The notes: generated from the sequence alone by a model not told the origin. Positions 16,176 to 26,525 are shown, counted from the stretch's first letter. The stretch is 64,000 bases of DNA from Scatosoma sp045576335 (GCA_045576335.1 JAZNGH010000047.1:1-64000); one strand, 5' to 3'. Numbers and translations are program-made.

Positions 16176-18635
16176 ATGAAAAAAAGCAAAAAACTTTTGG
16201 CTTTGGTTTTGGTTCTTGCGCTCGGGGCTCCATCAGTGCTCACTTCCTGCTCGGACGGTAATAAATCTGCTGAAAATATATGGGTGACGGATGCACTTGA
16301 ACTTGTAGAGCAAGATAAGAAATACGAGGGCGAAAAGCGGCAGGTTATGAATATTTCGCTCGGTAAGGGTGAATACGAGGGCGCACAGCTGCAACTCCAC
16401 GCGGATAAAAAGATTGTCGCCTACGACGTGACTGTGTCCGATCTGTATAGCGAAAACGCAGTGATCCCCAAGGAGGATATCGAGCTTTACGCCGAAAAGT
16501 ACGTAACCATTACCGCGGAATATTCCGAAAAAAATCCCTACGGTCAAGGTTCGGTTATTCCCGACGCACTCATTCCGTTCGATACGATCAAGGAATACGG
16601 TGAAAATTTCGTCGAAGAGGGGCTCAATCAAGGCGTATACTTGGAAGTGAAAACCTATGAAAACACTGTAGCGGGGAATTATACGGGTACGATCACGGTG
16701 ACGGTAAACGGCGTCAAAAGCTATGTGCCGCTCAACGTTCAAGTATGGGATTTCGTTGTTCCCGCACAGAATGAAATGATGAATTTCTGGGGTATGTTCA
16801 ACTGGGCGGACTGGGGCGGCTACGAAATGGATTGCTCCATGGAAATGGCGACGGCGTATTTCGAATTTTTACTCGAACATAGAGTCTGCTCCGACCTTAT
16901 TCCGCACTACGGCTTCGAGGGCGCGGAGGCGTACGTGGAAACGATTAGAAAATATTGGAATCATACGGGTTTTAACTCTTATCGCTTCTACTATGAATAT
17001 TCCTACGGCGTATACGACGGGATCGAGTGCTGGTACGACGGTGACAAGCTTCGTGAATATCTCGTGGCGGTAGCCAAAGCGGGTGCGGAGGATCGTCAAG
17101 ACTATTTGTCTAAAACGTACTTCTATTTCTCGTCCATTATCGACGAGCCTCATGGGCAAAGCGCATTTCAGAAGGTGGAAAAGGTAAATCAAGCGACGAA
17201 AGCCGTTGTTCGCGATGCCAACGAGCAGATTAAAGCAGAGCTGTTCGGAACGGAGGACTACGGCTTCTACGTGGAAAATATAGAAAATACGTTGCTTGAA
17301 ATTCCAAATTTGATCACGACGAACAATGCGGGATATTATCCGTTGACGAACGGCTACGACGTGGATTGTATGAACTATTGCATTTCCGTCGGCGGTATGA
17401 GAGTCGACCCCAACATTAAAGAATTGGAACAAAATAAAGGGGAAGCGATTTGGACGTATTCGGGTATGGGTGGAAAAGTTCCGATGCTTGATTTCGGCTT
17501 GGAAGCCTATCGCTTACAAGGCCGTTTGCTCGGTTGGAGTGTGAAAGCGCGTGACCTCACGGGGTATTTGAATTGGGCGGCGAGTATTCACAACGATAAC
17601 GCGGGGCGGAATTTCTTTAACGTGTACACCAAGGATAGAGTGTTCGGCGATTCGTTCACCACCGGTGACGGTTGGATCATTTATCCCGGTCGTCCGTACG
17701 AAATCTATGGACCCGTTGCCTCCTTGCGCCTCAAGAGCTTCCGCGATTCGATGGAGGACGTGGCGTATCTCGAGTTGTTCAGCGAATATTACGAAGCAAA
17801 GGGCTTGGATGCGAAGTCGGAGTTGGAGGAATACTACGAACAGATGATCTACGAGCCGACGGGACAGTGTTTGCTGTTGGACGATACGACGCGTTTCAAC
17901 GAAATCAGATGCGAGCTGGGTGATCGTATCGAGAAGTTAAACGGCAACGATATCTGGTACGGTAAAGCGGAGAAAAATAACAATATCGTTACGCTTGATT
18001 TCAGTGTAGCCGACAGCGTTACGGGTGTCGAATACGAAGGGAAAGCGATTTCTCCCGAGAACGGCGTATATACCGTAGTGGCAGATCTTGGCAAATCGAC
18101 GGAGATTTCTCTCGTTCTTATCAAGGGCGACGAGCGTAAGACGGTGACGAAGAGCTTGTCGGGCACGTTCAAGCTGTTGAACGGTTTTAATGAAAAGGGC
18201 ACTTTGATAAAGGTGACGGGCGGCTCGGAAATTTCGTTGAATACCGATCCTACTTATAGCGTGGAAGGAAATTCCTTGAAAATATTGCTCAAGGGTCACG
18301 AAACGGACAATACCTTCCGTCCGGGCTTCTATTTCAACGTTGCCGATCTCGGTGTAGACGTTTCCAACTTAAAAGAGATAAATCTTTCGGTATATAGCGA
18401 GTATGACGGCGATCTTACGTTTAATATTTATACGGTAGGCGCAAACGGTGAATCGTTGATGAAGGCAGTCACGCTCACGCAAGGTTGGAATGTTATCACG
18501 ATCGAAGAAGCGTACTATATTCTTAATAATAACATAAGTGCGATTCGTATCAGAATGCCTGAAAATATCACCGATCCCGCGGGGAGAACGATTTACGTCG
18601 ATCATTTCACCGTCAAGGAAAGAGGAGGTAAATAA
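16176..18635 (+). CDS. DUF4091 / GH123-like lipoprotein
   Basis: About 819 residues. I choose ATG 16176 because GGAGG is 7 bases upstream and a lipoprotein signal (SVLTSC) then follows. The N-terminal beta-sandwich (VxISLGKGEYEGAQL) and TIM-barrel region match the DUF4091 family, which includes GH123 beta-N-acetylgalactosaminidases acting by substrate-assisted catalysis. Asp323-Glu324 in SIIDEPHG fits the catalytic Asp-Glu pair. The last ~180 residues form a carbohydrate-binding-like beta domain ending in YVDHFTV, similar in style to the next lipoprotein. Surface-exposed enzyme. The substrate is inferred from the family. Confidence 0.75.
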   Translation: MKKSKKLLALVLVLALGAPSVLTSCSDGNKSAENIWVTDALELVEQDKKYEGEKRQVMNISLGKGEYEGAQLQLHADKKIVAYDVTVSDLYSENAVIPKEDIELYAEKYVTITAEYSEKNPYGQGSVIPDALIPFDTIKEYGENFVEEGLNQGVYLEVKTYENTVAGNYTGTITVTVNGVKSYVPLNVQVWDFVVPAQNEMMNFWGMFNWADWGGYEMDCSMEMATAYFEFLLEHRVCSDLIPHYGFEGAEAYVETIRKYWNHTGFNSYRFYYEYSYGVYDGIECWYDGDKLREYLVAVAKAGAEDRQDYLSKTYFYFSSIIDEPHGQSAFQKVEKVNQATKAVVRDANEQIKAELFGTEDYGFYVENIENTLLEIPNLITTNNAGYYPLTNGYDVDCMNYCISVGGMRVDPNIKELEQNKGEAIWTYSGMGGKVPMLDFGLEAYRLQGRLLGWSVKARDLTGYLNWAASIHNDNAGRNFFNVYTKDRVFGDSFTTGDGWIIYPGRPYEIYGPVASLRLKSFRDSMEDVAYLELFSEYYEAKGLDAKSELEEYYEQMIYEPTGQCLLLDDTTRFNEIRCELGDRIEKLNGNDIWYGKAEKNNNIVTLDFSVADSVTGVEYEGKAISPENGVYTVVADLGKSTEISLVLIKGDERKTVTKSLSGTFKLLNGFNEKGTLIKVTGGSEISLNTDPTYSVEGNSLKILLKGHETDNTFRPGFYFNVADLGVDVSNLKEINLSVYSEYDGDLTFNIYTVGANGESLMKAVTLTQGWNVITIEEAYYILNNNISAIRIRMPENITDPAGRTIYVDHFTVKERGGK

Positions 18636-19300
18636 TGAGGAAAATCATCAGTGTAATACTCTCCCTGTTATCCGTTGTGACGCTCTTCTTGGCTTGTGGC
18701 TGCGAGGAGGTCAACGTGTCCCCGCCCGTGGCAACAAAGGTACGTGTTCCCGAAAAATACCAGACCAACGCTTGGCGGCAAAAGAACGATTCGGAGTATT
18801 TCGTTGCCGACTACGAGCACGCGTGCGAGTTTAACTGCATCGACATTATCAGCTCGAAGTTCGGTACGCTCAAAATCAGTGGCGATTATAAGACGAGCGG
18901 CGAAAGCAGTATGAAAATTGAGGTCATCGGTCACGGGATCGTCAATCCCGTCGCCAAGGAACGTCCTGGGTTTACGGTGTTCACGAAGGACACCAACGGT
19001 GCGGACGACAATCCCTACGTGGACGCGGGGATCGACACGACAATCTACCGCAAGGTAGCGTTCGACGTGTACAACCCGATGGAAAAAGAGTCGTATATGT
19101 TCTTGCTGATCAACGGTGCTTCGCCACAGGTTACGATTCCGCTTGAAAAGGGGTGGAATAACGTAGAGCTGTTGCTCGATTCCGAGGCGAACTGGAAAGA
19201 TTTAGAAACGATCAAGCGTTTTGATTTCTACTTTCAACGCTACGAAATGTTCGGCGGGATTCAGACCTACTATCTGGATAATTTCAGAATGGTGAAATAA
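18635..19300 (+). CDS. Small lipoprotein with carbohydrate-binding-like fold
   Basis: 221 residues. Signal peptide with FLACGC lipobox (Cys near 21-23). The mature part looks like one jelly-roll domain: strands ending in GWNNVELLL and YYLDNFRMV resemble the C-terminal domain of the 16176 protein. No catalytic residues seen. The start overlaps the previous stop (TAATG). Likely a surface glycan-binding partner of the upstream enzyme. Family not firmly recognised. Confidence 0.7.
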   Translation: MRKIISVILSLLSVVTLFLACGCEEVNVSPPVATKVRVPEKYQTNAWRQKNDSEYFVADYEHACEFNCIDIISSKFGTLKISGDYKTSGESSMKIEVIGHGIVNPVAKERPGFTVFTKDTNGADDNPYVDAGIDTTIYRKVAFDVYNPMEKESYMFLLINGASPQVTIPLEKGWNNVELLLDSEANWKDLETIKRFDFYFQRYEMFGGIQTYYLDNFRMVK

Positions 19301-19309
19301 GAAATAAAG

Positions 19310-19336
19310 CGGAGTGCCGTAAATCACGGCGCTCCG
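19310..19336 (+). terminator. GC-rich intercistronic hairpin
   Basis: An 11-bp stem (19310-19320 with 19326-19336, one G-T pair) and a 5-nt loop lie just after the lipoprotein gene. No U-tract follows, so it may act as an mRNA-stabilising or attenuating element rather than a terminator. Confidence 0.6.
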
Positions 19337-19381
19337 TCGAAATGCAAAAAAAACAGAAAAATTCGGAGTATTTATCAATTT

Positions 19382-21787
19382 ATGAAGGAATTGCATCTAA
19401 TTTGTAACGCACATATAGATCCCGTATGGATGTGGGATTGGGAAGAGGGTATCGCAACGACTTTGTCCACGTTCTATTCGGCGGTGGAGCTGTCGGGGGA
19501 ATATGATTATATCTTTTGCCACAACGAGGTGCTCGTTTACGAATATATCGAAAAATACGCGCCTGTCACGTTTGAAAAAATCAAAAAGCTTGTCGCGGAC
19601 GGAAAATGGCATATTGCCGGCGGTTGGTATCTTCAACCTGATTGCAATATGCCCTCGGGCGAGGCTTTTTTGCGACAGATATTGTTAGGCAAGGAATATT
19701 TTCTCGAAAAATTCGGGGTAGAGCCGACGACGGCACTCAACTACGATTCGTTCGGGCATTCCGTCGGCTTGGTGCAGATTATGGCGAAAACAGGCTACGA
19801 CAGCTATTTGATCGGTCGTCCCGCATTAAAGGATAAATTTTTCTCGTGGCAAGGCTTGGACGGTAGCGCTGTCAAGACTTTCCTTTTCAGCGGTTACACC
19901 ACGAAAATGGGCGAGGCGAAGGAGGGCATCAAGCAAAAGGCGGAGTGGCAGAAGGACTTGACGAAAGGTGCTGCCTTGTGGGGTGTAGGTAACCACGGCG
20001 GCGGTCCGTCGAGAAAGGATCTTCGCGAAATAAACGCTTGGATTGCCGAGGGCGACGAGCAACGCGGCTACAAGGTTTTGCACAGTACGCCCGAACGCTT
20101 TTTTGAGGGCTACGAGCCGCAAGCTGTGAACGATCAATCTTTGGTGCATTGTTGTATAAAGACGTATTCTTCCATTAACGCTATTAAGCAAAAGCATATC
20201 GAGCTGGAACACCAAATTTTCAGCACGGAAAAAATAATTGCCTTGGCGGCGTTGCACGGCAACCCCGTGCGCTTTGAAAGGCAACTTAAAGAAGCGCAAA
20301 AGGAGCTTTGCGAGCTTGAATTTCACGATATTTTGAGCGGAACGTGTACGAAGGAAGGGGAAAAGTCAAGCCTGCAAAAAGCCGACCATGCGATCGTTGC
20401 GCTTAAAGAAGCGTTTGCACAATCGTATTTTTATCTTACCGAGAAGTTCCGCGAGGCAAAAGAGGGTGAGTTCCCCGTGTTTGTATTTAACCCGCATCCC
20501 TATCCGTTAAAGACGAATATAGAGGTGGAATTCCTGATTCCCGACCCGCTTTGTTCCGAGTGCGAATGTTATGAAGTAACGGTGAAGCATGGAGAAGAAA
20601 CGGTCACCTCTCAAATCATTAAAGAGGACTCTAATATCGCTTACGATCGAAGAAAACGGGTGGCGTTCGTTTACGAGTTGCAACCGTTTAATATCGAACG
20701 CTTCGAGCTGTACGTGAGCGTGAAAACGATTGAGCCGATTGATCCGTTCGTTCCCGACGAAATCGTGGTGGAGGATGAATATAAGACGGTCAAGATCGAC
20801 GGTAAAACGGGGCTTCTGTCCTCTTACGTCGTAGATGGAAAGGAATACGTGGCGGGTAAGGCGTTTTTGCCCGTTATGTACGACGACAACGTGGATACTT
20901 GGGGGTGGAAGATTGACGAGGTTGGTACGAATCCCCGTCCGTTCCGTCCTTCAAAATGCGAAAAGGGCGAGTTCAAAAGGCTTTCTAACGTCCTTATAAC
21001 GGAAAACGGAGACGTGATGACGAGGGTAGAGTCGCTATTTGAAAGGGGCAGTAGCTTCGTGCGCGTTTCGTATAAAATTTATAAAGGGCTTCCCTATATG
21101 GACGTGGACGTAGACGTTTCTTGGAACGAGAAGAAGAAAGCCTTGAAAATAGAAATTCCCACGGTAACAAGCGGGGAATTTTTGGGACAAATCCCGTTTG
21201 GAACGGAGTATTACGAGCGTAACGGACACGAGCAATGTATCCACCGTTTTACGGGAGTTAAGGACGAAAGTGACGATTGCTTTGCCGTGTTCAATAATTG
21301 CGTTTACGGCACGAGTTGTAAGGACAACGTCATTCGCTTGACCTTGCTCAACGGATCGTGTTATTGTGCACACCCGATACACGACGCACCGATAATCGAC
21401 GAAACGCGATACAATGAATTTATAGAAACGGGCAAGCACCGTTTCTCCTTCCGCGTCGCGGTCAAGAAGGTATGCGAGCTGGAAAGCGCGTCGTTAGCGT
21501 TCGTAGAAAAACCCTATGCACTCAACCATTTCCCGCACGGAACGGAGGAAATCGTATTGCAAGAAACGCTGCGCGTGTCAGATCCAAGCATTGCGCTTTG
21601 GGCACTTCGTGAAAAGCAAGAAACGGGTGAAACGTTCTTCCGTTTGATGAATAATTCGGCGACGGAAAAACAAACGGAGCTTCTTTTTAAGGGCAGCGTA
21701 TATCCTTTGCGTTTCGGTAAATACGAAGTGAAAACGATCAAATACAAAGACGGAAAAATAGAGGATTTGAAGAAATTTACGTATTAA
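19382..21787 (+). CDS. GH38 alpha-mannosidase
   Basis: 801 residues, cytoplasmic (no signal peptide). The N-terminal motif NAHIDPVWMWDWEEG (9-23) holds the family's HxD zinc ligands. NYDSFGHS around 120-127 carries the expected nucleophile Asp at about 122. His-rich zinc ligands continue in NHGGGPS near 209. The C-terminal beta domains typical of bacterial GH38 enzymes are present. It cleaves alpha-mannosides with retention, probably from imported oligosaccharides. RBS is weak (CGGAG). The operon continues 13 bases later with a GH20-like enzyme. Confidence 0.93.
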   Translation: MKELHLICNAHIDPVWMWDWEEGIATTLSTFYSAVELSGEYDYIFCHNEVLVYEYIEKYAPVTFEKIKKLVADGKWHIAGGWYLQPDCNMPSGEAFLRQILLGKEYFLEKFGVEPTTALNYDSFGHSVGLVQIMAKTGYDSYLIGRPALKDKFFSWQGLDGSAVKTFLFSGYTTKMGEAKEGIKQKAEWQKDLTKGAALWGVGNHGGGPSRKDLREINAWIAEGDEQRGYKVLHSTPERFFEGYEPQAVNDQSLVHCCIKTYSSINAIKQKHIELEHQIFSTEKIIALAALHGNPVRFERQLKEAQKELCELEFHDILSGTCTKEGEKSSLQKADHAIVALKEAFAQSYFYLTEKFREAKEGEFPVFVFNPHPYPLKTNIEVEFLIPDPLCSECECYEVTVKHGEETVTSQIIKEDSNIAYDRRKRVAFVYELQPFNIERFELYVSVKTIEPIDPFVPDEIVVEDEYKTVKIDGKTGLLSSYVVDGKEYVAGKAFLPVMYDDNVDTWGWKIDEVGTNPRPFRPSKCEKGEFKRLSNVLITENGDVMTRVESLFERGSSFVRVSYKIYKGLPYMDVDVDVSWNEKKKALKIEIPTVTSGEFLGQIPFGTEYYERNGHEQCIHRFTGVKDESDDCFAVFNNCVYGTSCKDNVIRLTLLNGSCYCAHPIHDAPIIDETRYNEFIETGKHRFSFRVAVKKVCELESASLAFVEKPYALNHFPHGTEEIVLQETLRVSDPSIALWALREKQETGETFFRLMNNSATEKQTELLFKGSVYPLRFGKYEVKTIKYKDGKIEDLKKFTY

Positions 21788-21800
21788 GGAGATTGAAAAA

Positions 21801-23318
21801 ATGCAAAAAACATATAAGGCGTTGAAGCTGTATTTTCCCGAACGGAAAAATTTTGGCGAATTTGAAAAGATTATAGACTATGCGGAATATCTCGGCTACA
21901 ACACGATTGTCCTTGAAGTCGGCGGAGCGATGGAGTATAAAAAACACCCTGAAATCAACGAGGCGTGGATCGAGTATTCTAACCGCTTCAAGGACGTTCC
22001 GGGTTCGAGCATCGTCTTTCAGAATAGCTTTGATTTCCCTAAAAATTCCATACATTGGGAAAACGGCGGCGGCTCGTATTTGTCGCAAGAAGAGGTGAAA
22101 TCGCTCATTCGTTATTGCAAGGAAAAAGGCATGGAGGTCATACCCGAAGTTCCGCTTTTGTCCCACTCGGATTATCTGCTTTTGGCGCATAAAGAGTTTG
22201 CGGAAAACGAAGAAGACCCTTGCCCTGACGCATATTGTCCGTCCAACGAGGAGGTGTATAAGCTCGTATTCGACGTGCTTGATGAGGTGTTGGACGTCTT
22301 TCAACCCAAGATCGTGCATATTGGGCACGACGAATATTTGAGCATTTGCCTTTGCGAGAAATGCAAGGACAAATCAGCGGCGGATTTGTTTGCGGGTGAT
22401 ATTATCCGTATCCACGATTATCTTGCCGAGCGCAACGTTCGTACGATGATGTGGGGGGATAAGCTGCTTGCTTGCGTCGATAATATCGGAAGCTCTTGGG
22501 GCGGAGCGAGAGTTGTGTGGTTTGACGCAAAAACGTTGAAAATCCCCACGCGCGTGATTCCTGCAACCTGTACGGCGATTGATAAAATTCCCAAAGACGT
22601 GATCATCATGCATTGGTTTTCCGCGTTCGGTGAGTATACGACGGAAGCGTTTTTATCGCGCGGGTTCGATACTTGGATCGGGAACTATGCACCGACGTCA
22701 CTCGTGCTTTCCAAAGAAAACCGTCGTCAGCTCAAGGGCTTTTGCGTTTCGAGCTGGGGAACGGTGGACAGATTACATTTCCAGCGCGGCGGCATTTTCT
22801 ATAATATGACCTATTCCGTCGTGGCAGATATTAAAGAAGAGATGAGCGAAGAAGAGTATGCGGAAAACGTTTTGAAAACGTTTGATAAGGCGTATCGCTA
22901 TTTCAACGCTAAAACCCTTTCCGAAAAACATATTGAAATTTGTCACAACACCGACGAATTTATCGCGCACGAAGCATTCGTCGATGGGAATTATATAGAG
23001 CTGGAGGAAACGCGCCTCGGGACGTATGAGATCGTTTTTACGGACGGTACGACGCAAGAGATTCCCGTGTATTATAATTATAATATCGGCAACGCCGACA
23101 GAGATCTCAAACGCGGAAAATGGAATTTGAGAAACGCTTGCCACGCTACTTCCGCGCAGCTCAGCGAAGCGGCGGGCACGTGTAATCTTCGCTTCGTGGA
23201 CGGAAAAGCGTATTATACGATCGTCGTGCCGACGAAGGGCGAAAGCATTGCAAGCTACTCGTTCAAACCGCAAAATCACCATTCGGTGAATACCCTTTAC
23301 GTCAAGCTTGAAAACTAA
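21801..23318 (+). CDS. GH20-like beta-N-acetylhexosaminidase
   Basis: 505 residues, no signal peptide, RBS AAGGAG. The TIM barrel starts at the N-terminus (LYFPERKNFGEFEKIIDYAEYLG). HIGHDEY at 173-179 provides the Asp177-Glu178 pair matching HIGGDE of GH20, where Asp orients the N-acetyl group and Glu is the acid/base. The usual N-terminal GH20b domain is missing. A C-terminal beta region of ~130 residues follows the barrel. Inferred to remove terminal HexNAc from imported glycans alongside the GH38 and GH92 mannosidases. Confidence 0.8.
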   Translation: MQKTYKALKLYFPERKNFGEFEKIIDYAEYLGYNTIVLEVGGAMEYKKHPEINEAWIEYSNRFKDVPGSSIVFQNSFDFPKNSIHWENGGGSYLSQEEVKSLIRYCKEKGMEVIPEVPLLSHSDYLLLAHKEFAENEEDPCPDAYCPSNEEVYKLVFDVLDEVLDVFQPKIVHIGHDEYLSICLCEKCKDKSAADLFAGDIIRIHDYLAERNVRTMMWGDKLLACVDNIGSSWGGARVVWFDAKTLKIPTRVIPATCTAIDKIPKDVIIMHWFSAFGEYTTEAFLSRGFDTWIGNYAPTSLVLSKENRRQLKGFCVSSWGTVDRLHFQRGGIFYNMTYSVVADIKEEMSEEEYAENVLKTFDKAYRYFNAKTLSEKHIEICHNTDEFIAHEAFVDGNYIELEETRLGTYEIVFTDGTTQEIPVYYNYNIGNADRDLKRGKWNLRNACHATSAQLSEAAGTCNLRFVDGKAYYTIVVPTKGESIASYSFKPQNHHSVNTLYVKLEN

Positions 23319-23338
23319 TAAATATAAGGGAGAAAATT

Positions 23339-23977
23339 ATGAGAATTCTATTCTACGGTGATTCCATTACGGATATGGGCAGAAGTCGTGACTACGACCG
23401 CAACGCGTGGGGTTACGGGATTGGTTATCCCTCGTTCGTGGCGGGAAGCTTACTCAAAGACGGACCTGAAAAGTATGATATCCTCAATCGCGGTATCGGT
23501 GGAAATCGGATCGTGGATCTATACGCCCGCGCAAAAATTGACCTTTGGAATCTTGCGCCCGACGTGTTGAGCATTCTGATCGGTATCAACGATATTTGGC
23601 ACGAAATCGGTCAAAAAAACGGCGTGGATTTAGAACGCTTCAATCGCATTTACCGTATGCTTTTGGACGATACGAAAAAGTATTTGCCCGATTTGAAAAT
23701 TATGCTTTTGGAGCCCTTCGTGCTGGAAGGCTCTGCGACGAGCGCGCGTATGGAGGAGTTTTTAGAAGTGAAAAAATATGCGGCGGTCGTCAAAAAGATT
23801 GCGGAAGATTACGGCTGTGTTTTCGTGCCTCTGCAAGAGAAGTTCGACGAGTATGCCGAAAAATACGGAGCAAAGCACTATCTCTACGACGGCGTTCATC
23901 CTGACGCGGCGGGCGCAAGACTGATTGCCGACGAATGGCTAAAAGCGTTCCAATCGAATTTTGAGGGGGCGTATTGA
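23339..23977 (+). CDS. SGNH/GDSL-type esterase
   Basis: 212 residues, cytoplasmic. Block I is YGDSIT with Ser9, block II is GIGGNRI, block III is GIND (~82-85), and block V is DGVHP with Asp184 and His187. All catalytic residues are present. Likely removes acetyl groups from sugars. RBS GGGAG lies upstream. It sits between a hexosaminidase and the AraC regulator, consistent with deacylation of a substituted glycan. Confidence 0.88.
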   Translation: MRILFYGDSITDMGRSRDYDRNAWGYGIGYPSFVAGSLLKDGPEKYDILNRGIGGNRIVDLYARAKIDLWNLAPDVLSILIGINDIWHEIGQKNGVDLERFNRIYRMLLDDTKKYLPDLKIMLLEPFVLEGSATSARMEEFLEVKKYAAVVKKIAEDYGCVFVPLQEKFDEYAEKYGAKHYLYDGVHPDAAGARLIADEWLKAFQSNFEGAY

Positions 23978-23980
23978 GTA

Positions 23981-24832
23981 ATGTCGGTAATGTATACGAT
24001 AGACGTGGATAGGCTTGAGATATATTTTGGAATCAATTCCCGTTGCTATAAACATTCGCACAAGATGCTTGAACTGATGTATTGCGTAGACGGCACGCAT
24101 TTCGCCACGATCAACAACGAAACGAGAAAGCTTGAAGCGGGGGATCTTTGCGTATCGAACGCTTACGATCTGCATAGCTATACCTCCTACGATAAAGGAA
24201 AAATCGTGTTGCTTCAGCTTAACGACTTTTTCACGGAGAAGCTGTTTGAAATTTATCCCAATCATCAATTTCAGAATTTTATGACGGATAAAGAATACAA
24301 CGTGAAAATAATGCGTGTCTTGCGTGAGCTTTTGGAGGATCAGACGAAAAACCGAATTCGTCAGTTATCGCTCGTCAATCAGCTGTTTTTCTTAATGATC
24401 GACAAGTACGGCTTGCAGGAAAAGAATGAAAATAACAGCGTGATCATCAGCATTATGCGCTATATCACCGAGCATTATTGCGAGGATATCAGCAGAAAGG
24501 ACATTGCGTCCCGTTTCGGCTACAATGAAAATTATTTTTCCGTGTTGTTTTATAAAATGGTCGGCTTGAAGTTCAAGGATTATATCAATATGCTCCGCTA
24601 CAATCGCGTGCAAGATATTCTTGAACACAATGAGGATAAGTTGAGCAAGACGAACGTCATTCTTTCTTGCGGCTTTCCCAGTACGTTGAGTTATTATCGC
24701 TATCAGAAAAACGAGCAATACGGAAAAGCAAAAGCGTTCATACAACAGCCGAGTCAGTTTGACGAGGATCTCAATTACACCGAAGAGGATATTTCAGAAT
24801 CGATGCTTAAAGAAGAAAATAAAAATGAATAA
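23981..24832 (+). CDS. AraC family transcriptional regulator
   Basis: 283 residues. The N-terminal ~100 residues form a cupin-type ligand-sensing domain (HSHKMLELMYCVDG, LEAGDLCVSNAYDLHSY). A linker helix region follows, then the double helix-turn-helix of AraC/XylS at about 150-250 (DISRKDIASRFGYNENYFSVLFYKMVG... LRYNRVQDIL). The C-terminal ~35 residues are acidic and extra. AraC proteins bind two direct repeats about 21 bp apart next to the -35 box, and exactly such repeats precede the genes at 2947, 4447 and 8997. So I infer it is the local activator that senses the island's sugar. Four bases after the esterase gene. Confidence 0.92.
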   Translation: MSVMYTIDVDRLEIYFGINSRCYKHSHKMLELMYCVDGTHFATINNETRKLEAGDLCVSNAYDLHSYTSYDKGKIVLLQLNDFFTEKLFEIYPNHQFQNFMTDKEYNVKIMRVLRELLEDQTKNRIRQLSLVNQLFFLMIDKYGLQEKNENNSVIISIMRYITEHYCEDISRKDIASRFGYNENYFSVLFYKMVGLKFKDYINMLRYNRVQDILEHNEDKLSKTNVILSCGFPSTLSYYRYQKNEQYGKAKAFIQQPSQFDEDLNYTEEDISESMLKEENKNE

Positions 24833-24848
24833 AAAGGAAAATATAAAA

Positions 24849-26525
24849 ATGAGTAATGAGATATTGATTGCGGATATTCCCGCACACGTAACGGAAAAAG
24901 ACAGACTTTCGGCCTCGTTTTCTCCCGATAAATGGCACGTTCTCTCTTACGAAACGGCGGAAATTTCCGGTCGTATGGTGTGGGCAAATAAGGAAACGTT
25001 CCCGCAAGATATAACGGTTCAATTAAACGCGAAAGGTAGATATCGCGTCTACCTTGGTATGATCAATATGGGTGGGGATACGACGACGGGCGTTCGCTTT
25101 TCGAACGACGAGGGAAAAACGCAGTTACGTACGTTCAGCCACACGGGCTGGTCGAGCGTGGAGTGGTTTGAAGAGGTCTATTTTAAGACGTTAGAGCTCG
25201 ACAATCAAAAGCTCGTGATATCCAAACCCAAGGGATATATTTCCGTGGATAATACCGCGTTGGCGTGGATTCGTCTCGTACCTGCCCCCGTCGAAGAAAC
25301 AGAAAAAGCAAAGATTTTAGCCTATCATTTCGATCAGGATTACTATGCGGAGGACGACTACCGTACGCCCGAAGACTATCTCGGCCGTATGAAAATGCTT
25401 GCGGACGGGGGCATGGAAATCATGCTTCACGAGAAGTTCCCGCTTCAAAAGATACGGGTGGATTGGTCGAAGGCAACGGTGCGAGAGAAAGCGTATCGCT
25501 ATTACTTGGAAAACGGGGAGGCAGTCGAGCGGACGTTGATTGACTACGCGCACGGTATGGGTGCTAAAATCTACGCGAGCTATCGAATCGAGGCGGGAGG
25601 CTTTATCACGCCGTTCGATAGCTGCAAACAGCTATATAACGACGTAAGCTTTGACGAAAACAAGGAACTGTATTGTCAAACGCGCGACGGCAGATACGTG
25701 GATGTATGCTCGTATGCGTATCCGAGCGTGCGTAAACGTATCGTTGAAATGCTGGTCAACAGCGTTGGCGACTTTGATGGCGTGTGTGTGTTCTTCCATC
25801 GCGGCACGTTTGTGGCGTTTGAAAAACCCGTGCGGGATATGGTTATGGAAAAATACGGCGTAGAGGCTTGCCGCTTGCCTAAATCCGATCCCCGCTTACA
25901 TAACGTTCTTTGCCATTTCATAACGCTGTTCATGCGTGAGCTTCGAGCGGAACTCGATAAGCTCGGCGGGAAACGCAAGGAAATTAACGCGATCGTTTAT
26001 CATACTCCCGAAGCTTCCAAGCATTTCGGCTACGACGTGGAAACATGGGTGAACGAGGGGCTTGTGGATAGCGTTTCGCAAGGATTGATGACGCACTACG
26101 AGGACTTAAAGGATTGCTTGGATGAAGAAGGCTTGGTCGATCTTGAAAAGTATAAGGCGGAGCTGGCAAAACGCTTCACTATACCCCGCGACTATTCCCA
26201 CGATAAGGATCTGATCGTAAAGGGCGCGAAAGAATTTTTGCGTATCTGCGGGGACAAGGCGGATTTCTACGCTACGCTTGCATGGGAGAGTGCCGAGGAT
26301 TGGCACACTTGTGGAATTGCAGACGATCTGAAAAAGCTCGGCGTTAAAAAATTTATTTCGTGGAACACCAATCATAAGGCGAAATTTTTGCGTAGATTTA
26401 ATGCGGAAAAATTCTATGTGGCGGGCTCGAAAGAGGAGTACGAAAGCAAAAGTTTCCGTCATTTGAGAACGCTTTCTTTGGATGGCAAAGATATTTCGCA
26501 ATATAATCCAAATTGGAAGGGTTGA
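24849..26525 (+). CDS. Putative TIM-barrel glycosidase-like protein
   Basis: About 558 residues from ATG 24849, chosen for AAAGGA upstream and because the longer frame (from 24759) overlaps the AraC gene. The first ~140 residues are beta-rich (sugar-binding-like: GRYRVYLGMINMGGDTTTGV). From about 145 a barrel-like region with Asp/Glu/His-rich strand ends follows (YHFDQDYY, MLHEKFPL, YHTPEAS, LAWESAEDWH). It resembles the loosely defined GH10-like or alpha-fucosidase-like families, but I cannot name a family. No signal peptide. By context, a cytoplasmic glycosidase. Confidence 0.6.
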   Translation: MSNEILIADIPAHVTEKDRLSASFSPDKWHVLSYETAEISGRMVWANKETFPQDITVQLNAKGRYRVYLGMINMGGDTTTGVRFSNDEGKTQLRTFSHTGWSSVEWFEEVYFKTLELDNQKLVISKPKGYISVDNTALAWIRLVPAPVEETEKAKILAYHFDQDYYAEDDYRTPEDYLGRMKMLADGGMEIMLHEKFPLQKIRVDWSKATVREKAYRYYLENGEAVERTLIDYAHGMGAKIYASYRIEAGGFITPFDSCKQLYNDVSFDENKELYCQTRDGRYVDVCSYAYPSVRKRIVEMLVNSVGDFDGVCVFFHRGTFVAFEKPVRDMVMEKYGVEACRLPKSDPRLHNVLCHFITLFMRELRAELDKLGGKRKEINAIVYHTPEASKHFGYDVETWVNEGLVDSVSQGLMTHYEDLKDCLDEEGLVDLEKYKAELAKRFTIPRDYSHDKDLIVKGAKEFLRICGDKADFYATLAWESAEDWHTCGIADDLKKLGVKKFISWNTNHKAKFLRRFNAEKFYVAGSKEEYESKSFRHLRTLSLDGKDISQYNPNWKG

